Source of the DNA: Methylomonas fluvii | GTDB taxonomy: Bacteria; Pseudomonadota; Gammaproteobacteria; Methylococcales; Methylomonadaceae | Direction of reading: 5' to 3' | Length of the DNA: 64,000 bases | Assembly: GCF_014850975.1 (NCBI RefSeq) | Contig: NZ_JACXST010000003.1 | Coordinates: 744,001 to 808,000 of the forward strand | In this document: piece by piece, positions 7,111-15,725 of the stretch | Position numbering within the stretch: position 1 is the stretch's first letter | How the letters are laid out: every line of letters begins with the position of its first letter | The notes under the pieces: model-generated | Databases searched by the model: none | What the model was told of the DNA's origin: nothing | What the model saw: the letters and a program-made list of their open reading frames with translations, nothing else | Translations under genes and position numbers: made by a program

Positions 7111-7740
7111 TTACTCCGGCTTGTCGTCTTTAAAACGGGTCGTCAGCGTAAATTTGCAATAGCCGTCTATCTCGCCGAACAAGGACCAGCCCCAGAACAG
7201 GTTGAGATACTGGTTGCCCACGGGGATATAGGCGCGCAGCATCCAATAGCCGTCGTCTCGCAGCCAAAACCAGCGGGTGTTTTGTATCGCCAGGTTAAAC
7301 AGCTCGAAGACGCTGTCATTGCGGCAACCCAGGACGTGATAGTTAAACCAGTTAAAGCCGTTGCGGCGTAGCCAAGCAATGCGGTTTTCATCGCTCAATG
7401 GGTCCGATCCGGCCGCGATGTGCTTAGTCTGCCAGTCGTTATCTCCTGACAGAGGATTGTCCGGCGTCATGAACCAGCGTAACCAGGGGTGCAAGTCCAG
7501 CTTGTTTGCCGTGCCGAACCATTTTACGGCCACCCAGGCCAGCCACGGCCGCACAAAAACCACTAAAAACACGTGCAGCGGCAGATAGACCAGCCATTGC
7601 ACAAGGCGACAACCAAACCGAAAGCCGAGCACGGCTGTAGCCCACAGCCGCACCAGCCGAATGGCTACTGGTAATATTTTATGCATCAGCACCAGCGAAG
7701 CGCCGAGTAGATGCGTCACTAAGTAAGCAAAGGTTTTCAT
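7111..7740 (-). CDS. Membrane-associated Mu-like phage protein (DUF7338-like)
   Basis: A 209-residue protein starting at 7740 with a GGAG ribosome site; the extra 17 codons upstream are not needed. Residues about 1-80 are hydrophobic and contain two or three likely membrane segments (YLVTHLLGASLVLM; VYLPLHVFLVVFVRPWLAWV). The remainder is soluble with conserved-looking DNPLSGDNDW and AWLRRNGFNWFNY. I associate this composition with DUF7338 proteins of Mu-like phages. It is the first gene of the leftward set 7740-5721 and diverges from the holin-like gene at 7885. Confidence 0.65.
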   Translation of the reverse strand: MKTFAYLVTHLLGASLVLMHKILPVAIRLVRLWATAVLGFRFGCRLVQWLVYLPLHVFLVVFVRPWLAWVAVKWFGTANKLDLHPWLRWFMTPDNPLSGDNDWQTKHIAAGSDPLSDENRIAWLRRNGFNWFNYHVLGCRNDSVFELFNLAIQNTRWFWLRDDGYWMLRAYIPVGNQYLNLFWGWSLFGEIDGYCKFTLTTRFKDDKPE

Positions 7741-7884
7741 AGATTCTCCGGGGTGTGTATGTGTGCCGCACTTTACGCCGCAGCATTGCACCCGCCAGCC
7801 CTGGAAACGTTTCCCGGCCTGTTTAGCACCTCGCGCGCGCGTAAGCTCTCACCATCTGCAATGCATCAATCACTGGGAGGCGAG

Positions 7885-8055
7885 ATGAAAATTAATTGGC
7901 ATGAAGCATCGACCAAGCGCGGCTTGGTATGCGTGGTCACTGGGCTGTTGGCAGTGGTGTTTTGGTGGTTTGGTAAAGACGTGCAGCCGGTATTGGCTGC
8001 CGGCACGTTTGTGGCCGGCGGGTTGGGCGTGGCATTGCCCGACAGCCAGGTGTAA
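7885..8055 (+). CDS. Small holin-like membrane protein
   Basis: A 56-residue protein with two hydrophobic segments (GLVCVVTGLLAVVFWWF and LAAGTFVAGGLGVAL) and a short charged tail, starting at 7885 behind a GGGAGG ribosome site. It is first in the rightward packaging operon, where BcepMu-type phages carry holin genes. A matching endolysin or spanin gene is not present nearby, which is unusual for an intact lysis cassette. Confidence 0.6.
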   Translation: MKINWHEASTKRGLVCVVTGLLAVVFWWFGKDVQPVLAAGTFVAGGLGVALPDSQV

Positions 8056-8057
8056 CC

Positions 8058-8384
8058 ATGCCGAGACTCTATCTAGCCGGACCGATGACCGGCATTCCTG
8101 ATTACAACTATCCGCTGTTCAATGCGATGGCCGAAAGGCTGCGCGCCAAGGGCTTTGAGGTGGAAAATCCTGCCGAAAACCAGGCGCCGGCATGTGGTAG
8201 CTGGGCGGGCTATATGCGTTTGGCGCTATCTCAGCTAATGACCTGCGAAGTGGTGGCGTTTCTGCCGAACTGGGAAGCGTCGCGCGGCGCACGTTTGGAA
8301 TATCAAGTGGCTAAGGAGCTGGGCTTAAAAATCTGCCTGGTTGACGATCTATTAAACCCGGCTGTATGCAAGGAGGCCGCATGA
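8058..8384 (+). CDS. DUF4406 / nucleoside 2-deoxyribosyltransferase-like protein
   Basis: A 108-residue protein starting MPRLYLAGPMTGIPDYNYP, the signature opening of the DUF4406 family, which shares the fold of nucleoside 2-deoxyribosyltransferases. The segment ASRGARLEYQVAKELG carries the conserved Glu expected near the active site in that superfamily. It lies two bases after the holin-like stop and overlaps the next gene by four. Such genes are frequent in phages and may act on nucleotides, but the substrate is unknown. Confidence 0.8.
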   Translation: MPRLYLAGPMTGIPDYNYPLFNAMAERLRAKGFEVENPAENQAPACGSWAGYMRLALSQLMTCEVVAFLPNWEASRGARLEYQVAKELGLKICLVDDLLNPAVCKEAA

Positions 8385-8716
8385 ATCGAAAACAAATCGT
8401 CTTTTTAGCCGAACGCATTAAGCGTGGTTACCGCGCGATAAGGGCTGCGGCGACTATTCATTCCGCATTGACTATCGAGCACTCGGCATTGGCACGGTCA
8501 TTTATTTGTGAGACCGCGCTAACTCATCAGGTTGACGCGGCCGTCAATCAAAGGCTTGAGGATATGTACCGTGAAAATCAATGTGCGGTTCGCGAGTTTT
8601 GGTTAATGCACGATTCCGTAGCTGAACTGCATGAACAGCTACTTGATGCGATGAACAGCGGCATATCGCACCGGGAGTTCCTAAGCATTGTGCGTTGGAT
8701 AGAGGAGGCCGCATGA
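8381..8716 (+). CDS. Hypothetical phage protein, 111 aa
   Basis: A 111-residue mostly helical protein beginning MNRKQIVFLAERIKRGYRAI with an AAGGAGG ribosome site inside the preceding gene and a four-base overlap at each end. No signal peptide or membrane span. Its place between a DUF4406 gene and a coiled-coil gene in the packaging operon suggests a small structural or regulatory role, but I do not recognise it. Confidence 0.6.
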   Translation: MNRKQIVFLAERIKRGYRAIRAAATIHSALTIEHSALARSFICETALTHQVDAAVNQRLEDMYRENQCAVREFWLMHDSVAELHEQLLDAMNSGISHREFLSIVRWIEEAA

Positions 8717-9042
8717 CTGACCAAAACACTAACGAAGTCGCCCTGGCGCAACAGATCGGCCATTTGACCGGTGAAATCCGCACGATGCATCAAGCGATAC
8801 TGACGAGCTTGGAGCATTTGCGCGAGGACATGCGTCGAGTTGAGACGGCTAGCAATGCGCGCATTGATCGACTGGATGACAAATTAACAGCCCGGCTGGA
8901 TACGGTGAATACTCAAATCACCGATTTGCAAACAGAGGACAAACGCATCATCGCTAAAGTAGCCCGCATCGGTGCTTTCGGCGGCGGTGCCGGCGGCGCG
9001 CTGGTGGCCGGGATGGTTGAATTGCTGAAACGGATGAACTGA
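8713..9042 (+). CDS. Coiled-coil phage protein with C-terminal membrane-like segment
   Basis: A 109-residue protein. Residues about 15-80 form a long heptad-rich coiled coil (IRTMHQAILTSLEHLREDM; ARLDTVNTQITDLQ), followed by a Gly/Ala-rich hydrophobic stretch (RIGAFGGGAGGALVAGMVEL). This organisation recalls small phage proteins such as spanin-like or haemolysin XhlA-like membrane proteins, and the location after the holin-like gene would allow a lysis role. That function is inference. It overlaps its upstream neighbour by four bases. Confidence 0.6.
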   Translation: MTDQNTNEVALAQQIGHLTGEIRTMHQAILTSLEHLREDMRRVETASNARIDRLDDKLTARLDTVNTQITDLQTEDKRIIAKVARIGAFGGGAGGALVAGMVELLKRMN

Positions 9043-9044
9043 GC

Positions 9045-9539
9045 ATGGCGCACACGCCTGAAACGCGAACCAACGTTAGGCGCATGTACATCGAAGGCAT
9101 GGCGCTAACGGCTGCTGCCGCTTGCTGCAATGTCAGTTACGACACGGCGCGCGAGTGGAAACGGCTGGGTAAGGAGCGCGGCGACGATTGGGACACGGCG
9201 CGGGCGGCGTATCGCGTCAGCGAGCAAGGCATCGACGAACTGAATAAGAACATGGTCGAGGATTTCGCCAGGCTAGTGTTGACGACAACCCGCGAGCTGG
9301 ACAATTCGACCATTCCCGCCCACGAGAAAGCCGGCGTGCTGTCGCAGCTGGCTGACGCGCATTCTAAATTTGCCAAGGCGTTTTCGCGCATTAATCCGCA
9401 GTTTAGTGGGCTGAGCGTGGCGCTGGATACGCTGAAAACCATTGTCGATCTGCTGCAAAAGCGCGATCCGCAAGCCTTGCGGGCCTTGCAGCCGCATATT
9501 GAGGAGATTGGGGCGGTGTTGGGGAAAAGGTATGGTTAA
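9045..9539 (+). CDS. DUF1804 protein, putative small terminase subunit (Mu gp27-like)
   Basis: A 164-residue protein with an N-terminal helix-turn-helix-like part (RRMYIEGMALTAAAACCNVS then YDTAREWKRLGKERGDDWD) and a helical C-terminal half. This is the DUF1804 pattern found immediately before the large terminase gene in Mu-like phages, where it is taken as the DNA-recognising small terminase. It starts two bases after the previous stop and overlaps the methyltransferase-like gene by eight bases. Confidence 0.8.
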   Translation: MAHTPETRTNVRRMYIEGMALTAAAACCNVSYDTAREWKRLGKERGDDWDTARAAYRVSEQGIDELNKNMVEDFARLVLTTTRELDNSTIPAHEKAGVLSQLADAHSKFAKAFSRINPQFSGLSVALDTLKTIVDLLQKRDPQALRALQPHIEEIGAVLGKRYG

Positions 9540-10119
9540 GCAAGTTACCGTTTTATTTGCCCGTCAGGACTCCATTTACAAAACACTGGATGGTGTCGAT
9601 GTTTGGGACGCGCAGCGTGACGCGCTCAATTGGCCGGGCGGCGCGCCGGTCGTAGCGCATCCGCCATGCCGCGAGTGGGGACAACTTAGTCATATGGCCA
9701 AACCTCGCGCGGATGAAAAAGAATTGGGGCTGTGGGCTGTCGATATGGTCCGCAAATTTGGGGGAGTGCTTGAACACCCCCGGCAATCGAAATTATGGCC
9801 AGCAAAACAACTCCCGTTACCCAATCAAGTTGATGAGTTTGGCGGTTGGACGTTACCGATTTTTCAATGCAATTTTGGCCACACGTGCGAAAAACCAACG
9901 TTTTTATACATATGCGGGATTACACCTGATCAATTGCCGTTAATGCCAATAACGCCGGGCCCGCAGGCTAAAGTAATTGCCAAAAGCCGTCAGCGAAAAT
10001 CACCGAGCAACCCGCAATATCGAATGGAATGTACCAAGCCTGAGCGAGAGCATACGCCGGGCCCACTAGCTAAATTTTTGGTAGAAATCGCCCGTCGTTG
10101 CGAGGCTCGCCATGTCTGA
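9532..10119 (+). CDS. Phage protein with methyltransferase-like PPC motif
   Basis: A 195-residue protein containing VVAHPPCREWGQLS, which resembles the PPC catalytic loop of cytosine-C5 DNA methyltransferases, followed by GGVLEHPRQSKLW and a Cys pair. The expected SAM-binding Gly-rich motif is not obvious, so activity is uncertain. Similar proteins occur between the terminase subunits of other phages, to my knowledge without proven function. I start it at 9532, overlapping DUF1804; the further upstream frame lies within that gene. It overlaps the large terminase by eight bases. Confidence 0.6.
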   Translation: MVKQVTVLFARQDSIYKTLDGVDVWDAQRDALNWPGGAPVVAHPPCREWGQLSHMAKPRADEKELGLWAVDMVRKFGGVLEHPRQSKLWPAKQLPLPNQVDEFGGWTLPIFQCNFGHTCEKPTFLYICGITPDQLPLMPITPGPQAKVIAKSRQRKSPSNPQYRMECTKPEREHTPGPLAKFLVEIARRCEARHV

Positions 10120-11806
10120 AACCCTCGACATCCAGGAAGTCCGCAACTGGCGCGAGTTTGAAAAAGAACTGGCGGTGCTCGGCGAGCAGATCCGTCAGCA
10201 AATCGAGCTGGAGTGCGAGGCGTTTGCCACCGATCCGGCGGCGAGTAAGGAGCGGCGCGAACGTGCCTGGCACGATTACGGCTATTTTTGCAAAACATAC
10301 TTTCCACACTATGTGCCGACGCCGCATTTCAGCGCGTTTCACCAGTTTATTTTCGAGCGTTTCCCGGCCTGCATCGATAGCCAAGTAGACGCCCGCGAAG
10401 TGCATCAAGCGCCGCGCGGCGAGGCTAAATCGACCTACGAAACCCAGTTGGGTTCGCTGTGGTGCATCGTCACCGGCCGCAAGCACATGATCGGCATCAT
10501 CATGAACACCGAGGAACAGGCGGCAGAGATGTTGGAGAGCATCAAGGCCGAGCTGGACACCAACCCGCGCTTGGCGATGGACTTTCCGGACGCCTGCGGT
10601 CGTGGCCGGGTGTGGCAAGCCACCACCGCCATCACCGCTGGCAACATCAAGATCCGCATTGGCGGTACCGGCAAGAAAATCCGGGGTATGAAGCACGGCC
10701 CGCACCGGCCTGACCTGATCTTCCTGGACGACTTGGAGAACGACGAAAACGTCAAGGATAAGGGCCAGCGCGATAAGGTGCAGAAGTACGTTTTATCGGC
10801 GGTGCTGGGTTTGGCCGGACCGGGCGGCGGCATGGATGTGTTTTGGGTGGGTACCAGTTTGCATTACGACGCTGCCATTAACCGGGTTTCCCGCGCGCCG
10901 GGTTGGCGGCGGCGGATATTCCGCTCAATTCTGAAATGGCCGGACCGCATGGACCTTTGGGACCAATGGGAAGCGCTGTATACCCGCAGCGGCGATGACG
11001 ACGAAAAAGAGCAGTTTGAAGCCGATGCAAAGGCATTTTACGAAGCCAACAAAGCGGCGATGGATGCCGGCGCGGTGTGCAGTTGGCCGGAAGTGCGGCC
11101 GCTGTACCGGCTGATGTGCATGCGAGCGATCAATCACGATGCCTTTTCTCAAGAACAGCAAAACGAGGCCGGTAACGACGAGAACGCGCCATTTAAAGGC
11201 GTGCAGTTTTGGGTTAACCGATTGGCCGATTGGGTGTTCTTCGGCGCGATTGATCCATCGCTGGGCAAGAAAGGCACGGTTAAAGGCGACCCGTCGGCGA
11301 TTCTGGTCGGTGGTTTGGACCGCAAAAAGATGGTGCTGGATGTGGTGGAAGCCGATATCGCCCGCCGGGTGCCGGATTTGATTATCAGCCGGGCGATTGA
11401 TTTGCAGGTTGAGTACGGTTGTTTGGCCTGGGCGCTGGAGACGGTGCAGTTTCAGGCGTTTTTGCATAGCGAGCTGATCAAGCGCGCGGCGTTGCTGGGT
11501 ATAGCGTTCCCGGCTATTCCGGTGGTGCCACATACTGACAAGGGATTGCGCATCATCGGGCTACAGCCGTATGTCAACAACGAGCAGCTTCGGCTGCACC
11601 GCAGCCAGTCCACACTGATCGAGCAATTGAAGTTCTGGCCGGAAGCGGACCACGACGACGGCCCGGACGCGCTGGAAATGCTGTGGCAAATCGCCAAACA
11701 GTTTGGCGGCGAGTGGAATTACACCCCGGCAGGCAGCGGTCGCCGCCAGCGGCGCTCCACCAGCCGGGGGAATAGCGATTATGACGAGGATTGGGATGAT
11801 GATTGA
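10112..11806 (+). CDS. Large terminase subunit (Mu gp28-like)
   Basis: A 564-residue packaging motor. A Walker A-like motif is at about residues 98-108 (HQAPRGEAKST), Walker B at about 202-208 (LIFLDDL), and the C-terminal nuclease has acidic positions in GAIDPSLGKK and DHDDGPDALE, matching an RNase H-fold. It would translocate and cut phage DNA. An Arg-rich, acidic tail ends the protein. It overlaps its neighbours on both sides and is at normal length for Mu-like terminases. All key motifs are present. Confidence 0.92.
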   Translation: MSETLDIQEVRNWREFEKELAVLGEQIRQQIELECEAFATDPAASKERRERAWHDYGYFCKTYFPHYVPTPHFSAFHQFIFERFPACIDSQVDAREVHQAPRGEAKSTYETQLGSLWCIVTGRKHMIGIIMNTEEQAAEMLESIKAELDTNPRLAMDFPDACGRGRVWQATTAITAGNIKIRIGGTGKKIRGMKHGPHRPDLIFLDDLENDENVKDKGQRDKVQKYVLSAVLGLAGPGGGMDVFWVGTSLHYDAAINRVSRAPGWRRRIFRSILKWPDRMDLWDQWEALYTRSGDDDEKEQFEADAKAFYEANKAAMDAGAVCSWPEVRPLYRLMCMRAINHDAFSQEQQNEAGNDENAPFKGVQFWVNRLADWVFFGAIDPSLGKKGTVKGDPSAILVGGLDRKKMVLDVVEADIARRVPDLIISRAIDLQVEYGCLAWALETVQFQAFLHSELIKRAALLGIAFPAIPVVPHTDKGLRIIGLQPYVNNEQLRLHRSQSTLIEQLKFWPEADHDDGPDALEMLWQIAKQFGGEWNYTPAGSGRRQRRSTSRGNSDYDEDWDDD

Positions 11807-12179
11807 GGCAGAGTTTGATATGAGCGAGTTCACCGAAGATGAGCTGGCCGAGATATTGAAGCGCGTCGAAGATGAAAAATTGAAGATTTTGCATCGGCGC
11901 GATTTAATTCAAAAAAGGCATATCGGGCATTTAAACAACGTTGCCCTACTGCAGATTGCAGCTGATTATTTGGAGTGGCTGTATACCAGTGGACGCGGGA
12001 ATACGTTCTCAACATTTGTTAATGAATTTGGTTATGACTCTATGTTGGCCAGAGCTGTTTTTGGGCAGATCGGAAATATATACAACGAAATGGAAAAAAT
12101 GGCTTTTCCAGGTGATGCCTTGTTTAGCGATGTTGATTACCACAAACCGCCGTATGTAGTGGAGAAGGGAGATGATTAA
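11796..12179 (+). CDS. Hypothetical protein inserted between terminase and portal
   Basis: A 127-residue, mainly helical acidic protein (…EFTEDELAEILKRVEDEKLK…) with no recognised domain. I use the ATG at 11796, which has GAGGA upstream and overlaps the terminase stop; 11820 is an alternative. Mu-like phages usually have the portal directly after the terminase, so this gene and the next look like an insertion. Base composition is lower in G+C than its neighbours, supporting acquisition. Function unknown. Confidence 0.55.
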   Translation: MMIEAEFDMSEFTEDELAEILKRVEDEKLKILHRRDLIQKRHIGHLNNVALLQIAADYLEWLYTSGRGNTFSTFVNEFGYDSMLARAVFGQIGNIYNEMEKMAFPGDALFSDVDYHKPPYVVEKGDD

Positions 12180-12438
12180 ACAAGCTAAAGCCGCCCTGGC
12201 CAAGCTAGCCAACCTCAGCAAGAAAAGTTTGTTGCCGATTGAGTTTAAGAAGGTTATCGGTCGCACATACCTTTCTATTCGCCTATCCGATGAACTGTGG
12301 TTCAGCACAACCAAACTGGGTCGCGCGTATCACCTGCTTCGACTGGGCTGGTTCTCTTATAACGAGGGCACGGCGCCGGTTTTCTCGATCAATTTATTGT
12401 GGCTAAGTATTCATGTCGCAGTCGTGAGGTCAGCATGA
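12172..12438 (+). CDS. Small protein whose N-terminus duplicates that of the portal protein
   Basis: An 88-residue protein starting MIKQAKAALAKLANLSKKSL, nearly the same as the portal start MIKQAKAALAALAGVSKKGL, and similar at DNA level for the first 45 or so bases. The rest (about 25-88) is unrelated to the portal and includes a hydrophobic C-terminal segment (FSINLLWLSIHVAVV). It overlaps the previous gene by eight bases and the portal by four. I infer that an inserted gene pair carried or copied the portal translation start. Function unknown. Confidence 0.6.
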   Translation: MIKQAKAALAKLANLSKKSLLPIEFKKVIGRTYLSIRLSDELWFSTTKLGRAYHLLRLGWFSYNEGTAPVFSINLLWLSIHVAVVRSA

Positions 12439-14021
12439 TTAAACAAGCCAAAGCCGCCCTGGCCGCGCTGGCGGGCGTCAGCAAGAAAGGCCTGCAAGTG
12501 TTGCAGGCCGGCGCCCGCTCCACGCAAAGCACGCCGATGAATTACAACAGCGTCAACACGCTGGACCCAACCCGGCTGGCCAACGCCTTTGCCCAGGCCG
12601 ATCAGGGTTACATTACCGACCAGGCGACGTTGTTCGAGCTGGTCGAGGAACAGGACGCGCATATATTCGGTGAGTTAGCCAAACGCCGCCGCGCGGTGAC
12701 TGGGCTGGAGTGGGATCTGCATCCGCAAGACGATGCCACGCAGGCCGAGATCGACCGCACTAAGGAGCTGAAAGATATGCTCTGTCAAATTAAAGGCGAA
12801 GACGATTCTGGCAAGCGTAAATATCAGAGCTTTTCAGATGTATTGTTCGATTTAACCGACGCTATCGGCAAGGGCCTGGCATGCCAAGAGATCCAGTGGC
12901 GCACTGGTGCGGAATGGGTACCCGCAGCGCTGCATTGGGTGCCACAGCGGGAGTTTCAGATTGATATCAACAGCGGCGAGTTGATGTACCGGCGCATGGG
13001 CATGCCGGAACCGCTACGCGATTGGGGCTGGGTGATTCACGAGCACCGCGCCAAATCCGGTTACATCGAGCAAGCGGCGCTATTCCGCGTACTGGCCTGG
13101 ACCTATGCTTATAAAGCCTACAACGCGCGCGACATGCAGCGCTTTTTAGAGGTGTACGGCATGCCGCTGCGGCTCGGTAAGTATCCGGCCGGCATCGGCA
13201 AAACGGAGCGAGACCAGTTGCTAAAGGCGGTACGCAATATCGGCAACGACGGTGCCGGCATCGTACCCAGTACGATGAGCATCGACTTTGTCACCCAAAC
13301 CTCAACCGGCAACGTCACTGACTTTTTAAATGCCATCCAATATTGGGAGCGAAAACAGTCCATGGCGATTTTGGGCGGCACGTTGACCAGCCAGGCGGAT
13401 GGCAAGACCAGCACCAATGCGCTGGGCCAGGTACATGACAAGGTCCGACGCGAGATTATGCTGCACGACGTGCAACAAATTCAGCCGACCGTCAACCGCG
13501 ATATCGTCTTGCCGATTGTGCTGTTAAACGGCATGTTTGCTAAAGGCCGCATGCCGGAGTTTAGATATGACACCTCGGATGAGGTGGATCAAAAAGCCAT
13601 GGCCGAGGTGTTGGACTTAGTAGCGGCGATGGGCATGGAGGTTGACGTGGATTGGGCGCATCAGGCGCTGCAGATCCCGAAAGCGGGCAAGGACGCGAAG
13701 ATTTTGACGGTGTCCGGTAAGTCGCCGGCACCGACTCAGGCGGGCGCGGCCTTGACACGGTTGGCGGCGCTGGCCAAGCAACAAGCGGCGGGCGATATCG
13801 CCGGCAATTATAGCCAGCAACTAGCGGCGTTGTGCATGCCGCATGAAGAGGCCGCAATTCAGCAGATTGCGGCGGTGGTTGCGGCTGCCGGCTCGTTTGA
13901 CGATGCCATTGCCGGGATTGAGGCGTTGAATTTGGATAGTAAAGCCTGGGCTGGGTCATTGCAGTTGGGGATGGCGGCGGCGCATTTGGCGGGACGGGAT
14001 GAAATTGGCGGTGCAAAATGA
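12435..14021 (+). CDS. Portal protein (Mu gp29-like, DUF935)
   Basis: A 528-residue DUF935-type portal, which forms the DNA entry ring of the capsid. Typical segments are DPTRLANAFAQADQGYITDQ near residue 45, a Trp-rich core (GWVIHEHRAK; AWTYAYKAYNARDMQRFLE) and ILGGTLTSQADGKTSTNALG. The start is taken at 12435, in the second copy of the MIKQAKAALA coding sequence; the frame extends 12 codons upstream without a ribosome site. The gene overlaps the small gene before it and the one after it by four bases each. Confidence 0.9.
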   Translation: MIKQAKAALAALAGVSKKGLQVLQAGARSTQSTPMNYNSVNTLDPTRLANAFAQADQGYITDQATLFELVEEQDAHIFGELAKRRRAVTGLEWDLHPQDDATQAEIDRTKELKDMLCQIKGEDDSGKRKYQSFSDVLFDLTDAIGKGLACQEIQWRTGAEWVPAALHWVPQREFQIDINSGELMYRRMGMPEPLRDWGWVIHEHRAKSGYIEQAALFRVLAWTYAYKAYNARDMQRFLEVYGMPLRLGKYPAGIGKTERDQLLKAVRNIGNDGAGIVPSTMSIDFVTQTSTGNVTDFLNAIQYWERKQSMAILGGTLTSQADGKTSTNALGQVHDKVRREIMLHDVQQIQPTVNRDIVLPIVLLNGMFAKGRMPEFRYDTSDEVDQKAMAEVLDLVAAMGMEVDVDWAHQALQIPKAGKDAKILTVSGKSPAPTQAGAALTRLAALAKQQAAGDIAGNYSQQLAALCMPHEEAAIQQIAAVVAAAGSFDDAIAGIEALNLDSKAWAGSLQLGMAAAHLAGRDEIGGAK

Positions 14022-14326
14022 GCGTGCATATCGAATGGACGCAGGGCATTGCGCGGACGTTCGATCCCGGCAAACGATTTGAAGACGCCGCGCCTTTCGT
14101 TTCGGTGGTGAAATTGGACAAAATCGGACCGGATACGGTGTTGCTGTCGGCCGATTTATCTCAGCGAAAACTAACGCGCGGCGATATCGCCGATTTGAAA
14201 GCCGAATTAACCGCGGCCGGGTTTGAGTTGGTGCATTGCTGGCGCAAGATCGGCCGCAAAGTGCCGTATGGCGGGCGAGTGATTCGTACCCGAGGCAAGC
14301 TGGCACTGTGGGAGATTGAGTTGTGA
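14018..14326 (+). CDS. Hypothetical phage protein between portal and gpF-like gene
   Basis: A 102-residue protein with overlaps of four bases at each end. It has a mixed alpha/beta pattern (SVVKLDKIGPDTVLLSADLS then RGDIADLKAELTAAGFELVH) and a basic C-terminal part (RVIRTRGKLALWEIEL). No export signal. Mu itself has no counterpart here that I recognise. It is likely a small morphogenesis or moron gene. Confidence 0.6.
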   Translation: MSVHIEWTQGIARTFDPGKRFEDAAPFVSVVKLDKIGPDTVLLSADLSQRKLTRGDIADLKAELTAAGFELVHCWRKIGRKVPYGGRVIRTRGKLALWEIEL

Positions 14327-15621
14327 CAGATGCGCCGGCCAAATTGCCATTTTCCGAGGCGATTGATTTTTACAAGGCCAAGATCAAGCTGCCGACCGCC
14401 AGTTGGACCGATATATGGGAACAACAGCATAGCCATGCGTTTGTGGTGGCCGGCGCGGCCCATGATGCCCTGGTGGAGGACTTTTATAACGCGATCCACG
14501 ACGCCAAGCAGAATGGCGGCGGGTATGATGATTTTAGGACGCAGTTTGATGACATCGTGGCTAAGCACGGCTGGAGTTATAACGGTTCGGCGGGTTGGCG
14601 TAGCAAGATCATCTATGACACCAATATTAACCAGTCGTATAACGCCGGGCGCTGGCAGCAAATGATGGCCGTGAAGCATCTGCGGCCCTATTTGGAGTAT
14701 GACCATACTTCTATCGAGCATCCGCGACTGGAACACAAGGCATGGGATGGTTTTATTTTTTCAATCGACGATCCGGTTGTTGATGTGATATCGCCGCAGA
14801 ATGGTTGGGGCTGTCGGTGCCGGTGGAATTCGTTGTCACAATGGGAGGCTGAGCAATTGTGGACAGCCAAGGGCATGTCCGGACCTGACAATTTGGTACT
14901 CGAATGGGAAACCAAGACGGTAGGCAGTAAAGGTGCGTCGCCGCGCACTGTGCGGGTACCGAAAGGGATTGATCCTGGGTTTGCGTATAACCCTGGCAAG
15001 GCCTATTTAGAGCCGTTGACGGTGCCGCCGTTGACCGGTTACGACGCAATTTTAAAGCAGCGCGACAAGCCGTGGCCGACTGGGTTTAAGGTGCCGGAAA
15101 TGCCGAAGCCGACTAAAGTTTCGCCCAACATTCTGCTGCCAGCCGATATCGCCCCGGAAGTGGCGGTGGCGGAGTTTTTGTCGATTTTCGGGGCGACGAT
15201 GGAGGACGGGGCGGCGTTTACTGATGCAGTTGGCAGCACGTTGGCCATTACCAAAGCGCTATTCAACGATGGTTCCGGGAATTTTAAATGGTTGGCCAAG
15301 CCGGAAAAGGCGGGCCGGATGCAATATGCCAATTTGGTGGCGATGGCATTAATCGAGCCTGATGAAATTTGGTGGCAATGGGAAGAAGATCAAAGATGGA
15401 CTAATGATAATCCCGATAAACCTAAGCGCTGGCGGCTGAAACGACGCTATCTGCGAGCGTTTGAAGTGGATGGAACCGGCGAGTTTGCTATTTCTGCGTT
15501 TGAATGGGGTCGAACAGGTTGGTTTGGTTCGACTGCGTTTATGGCTGAGCCGAGCAGTGCAAAGCAGCGGTTGAAGTATTTTGACAAGCAACGCATTGGC
15601 CGGTTGCTGTTTAAGAAGTAA
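14323..15621 (+). CDS. gpF-like head morphogenesis protein fused to a PBECR2-like nuclease domain
   Basis: A 432-residue protein starting at GTG (14323), overlapping the previous stop. Residues about 30-180 are the Mu gpF/SPP1 gp7-type minor head domain, ending in the characteristic GWGCRCRWNSLSQWE. After a Pro-rich linker, residues about 282-432 carry EPDEIWWQWEED, RWRLKRRYLRAF and FEWGRTGWFGSTAF, the pattern of PBECR2 domains (phage Barnase-EndoU-ColicinE5/D-RelE-like nucleases). These are thought to be delivered with the virion and attack RNA in the infected cell. The Mu F protein lacks such a domain. The nuclease activity is predicted, not shown. Confidence 0.85.
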   Translation: MTDAPAKLPFSEAIDFYKAKIKLPTASWTDIWEQQHSHAFVVAGAAHDALVEDFYNAIHDAKQNGGGYDDFRTQFDDIVAKHGWSYNGSAGWRSKIIYDTNINQSYNAGRWQQMMAVKHLRPYLEYDHTSIEHPRLEHKAWDGFIFSIDDPVVDVISPQNGWGCRCRWNSLSQWEAEQLWTAKGMSGPDNLVLEWETKTVGSKGASPRTVRVPKGIDPGFAYNPGKAYLEPLTVPPLTGYDAILKQRDKPWPTGFKVPEMPKPTKVSPNILLPADIAPEVAVAEFLSIFGATMEDGAAFTDAVGSTLAITKALFNDGSGNFKWLAKPEKAGRMQYANLVAMALIEPDEIWWQWEEDQRWTNDNPDKPKRWRLKRRYLRAFEVDGTGEFAISAFEWGRTGWFGSTAFMAEPSSAKQRLKYFDKQRIGRLLFKK

Positions 15622-15725
15622 CGGCCGGCTGGTGCTGTAAGCCGGTCTGTGGTTTTGGTTGGGTCTGCCGTACAGTCGGCCAGTCTCCTATCGCCACGCA
15701 CTCATTATATATAGAGGTAGGGATT

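Noticed and set aside
10070-10705. Minus-strand frame of 211 codons opposite the terminase
   Set aside because: It is antisense to a well-supported terminase and shows no recognisable protein features.
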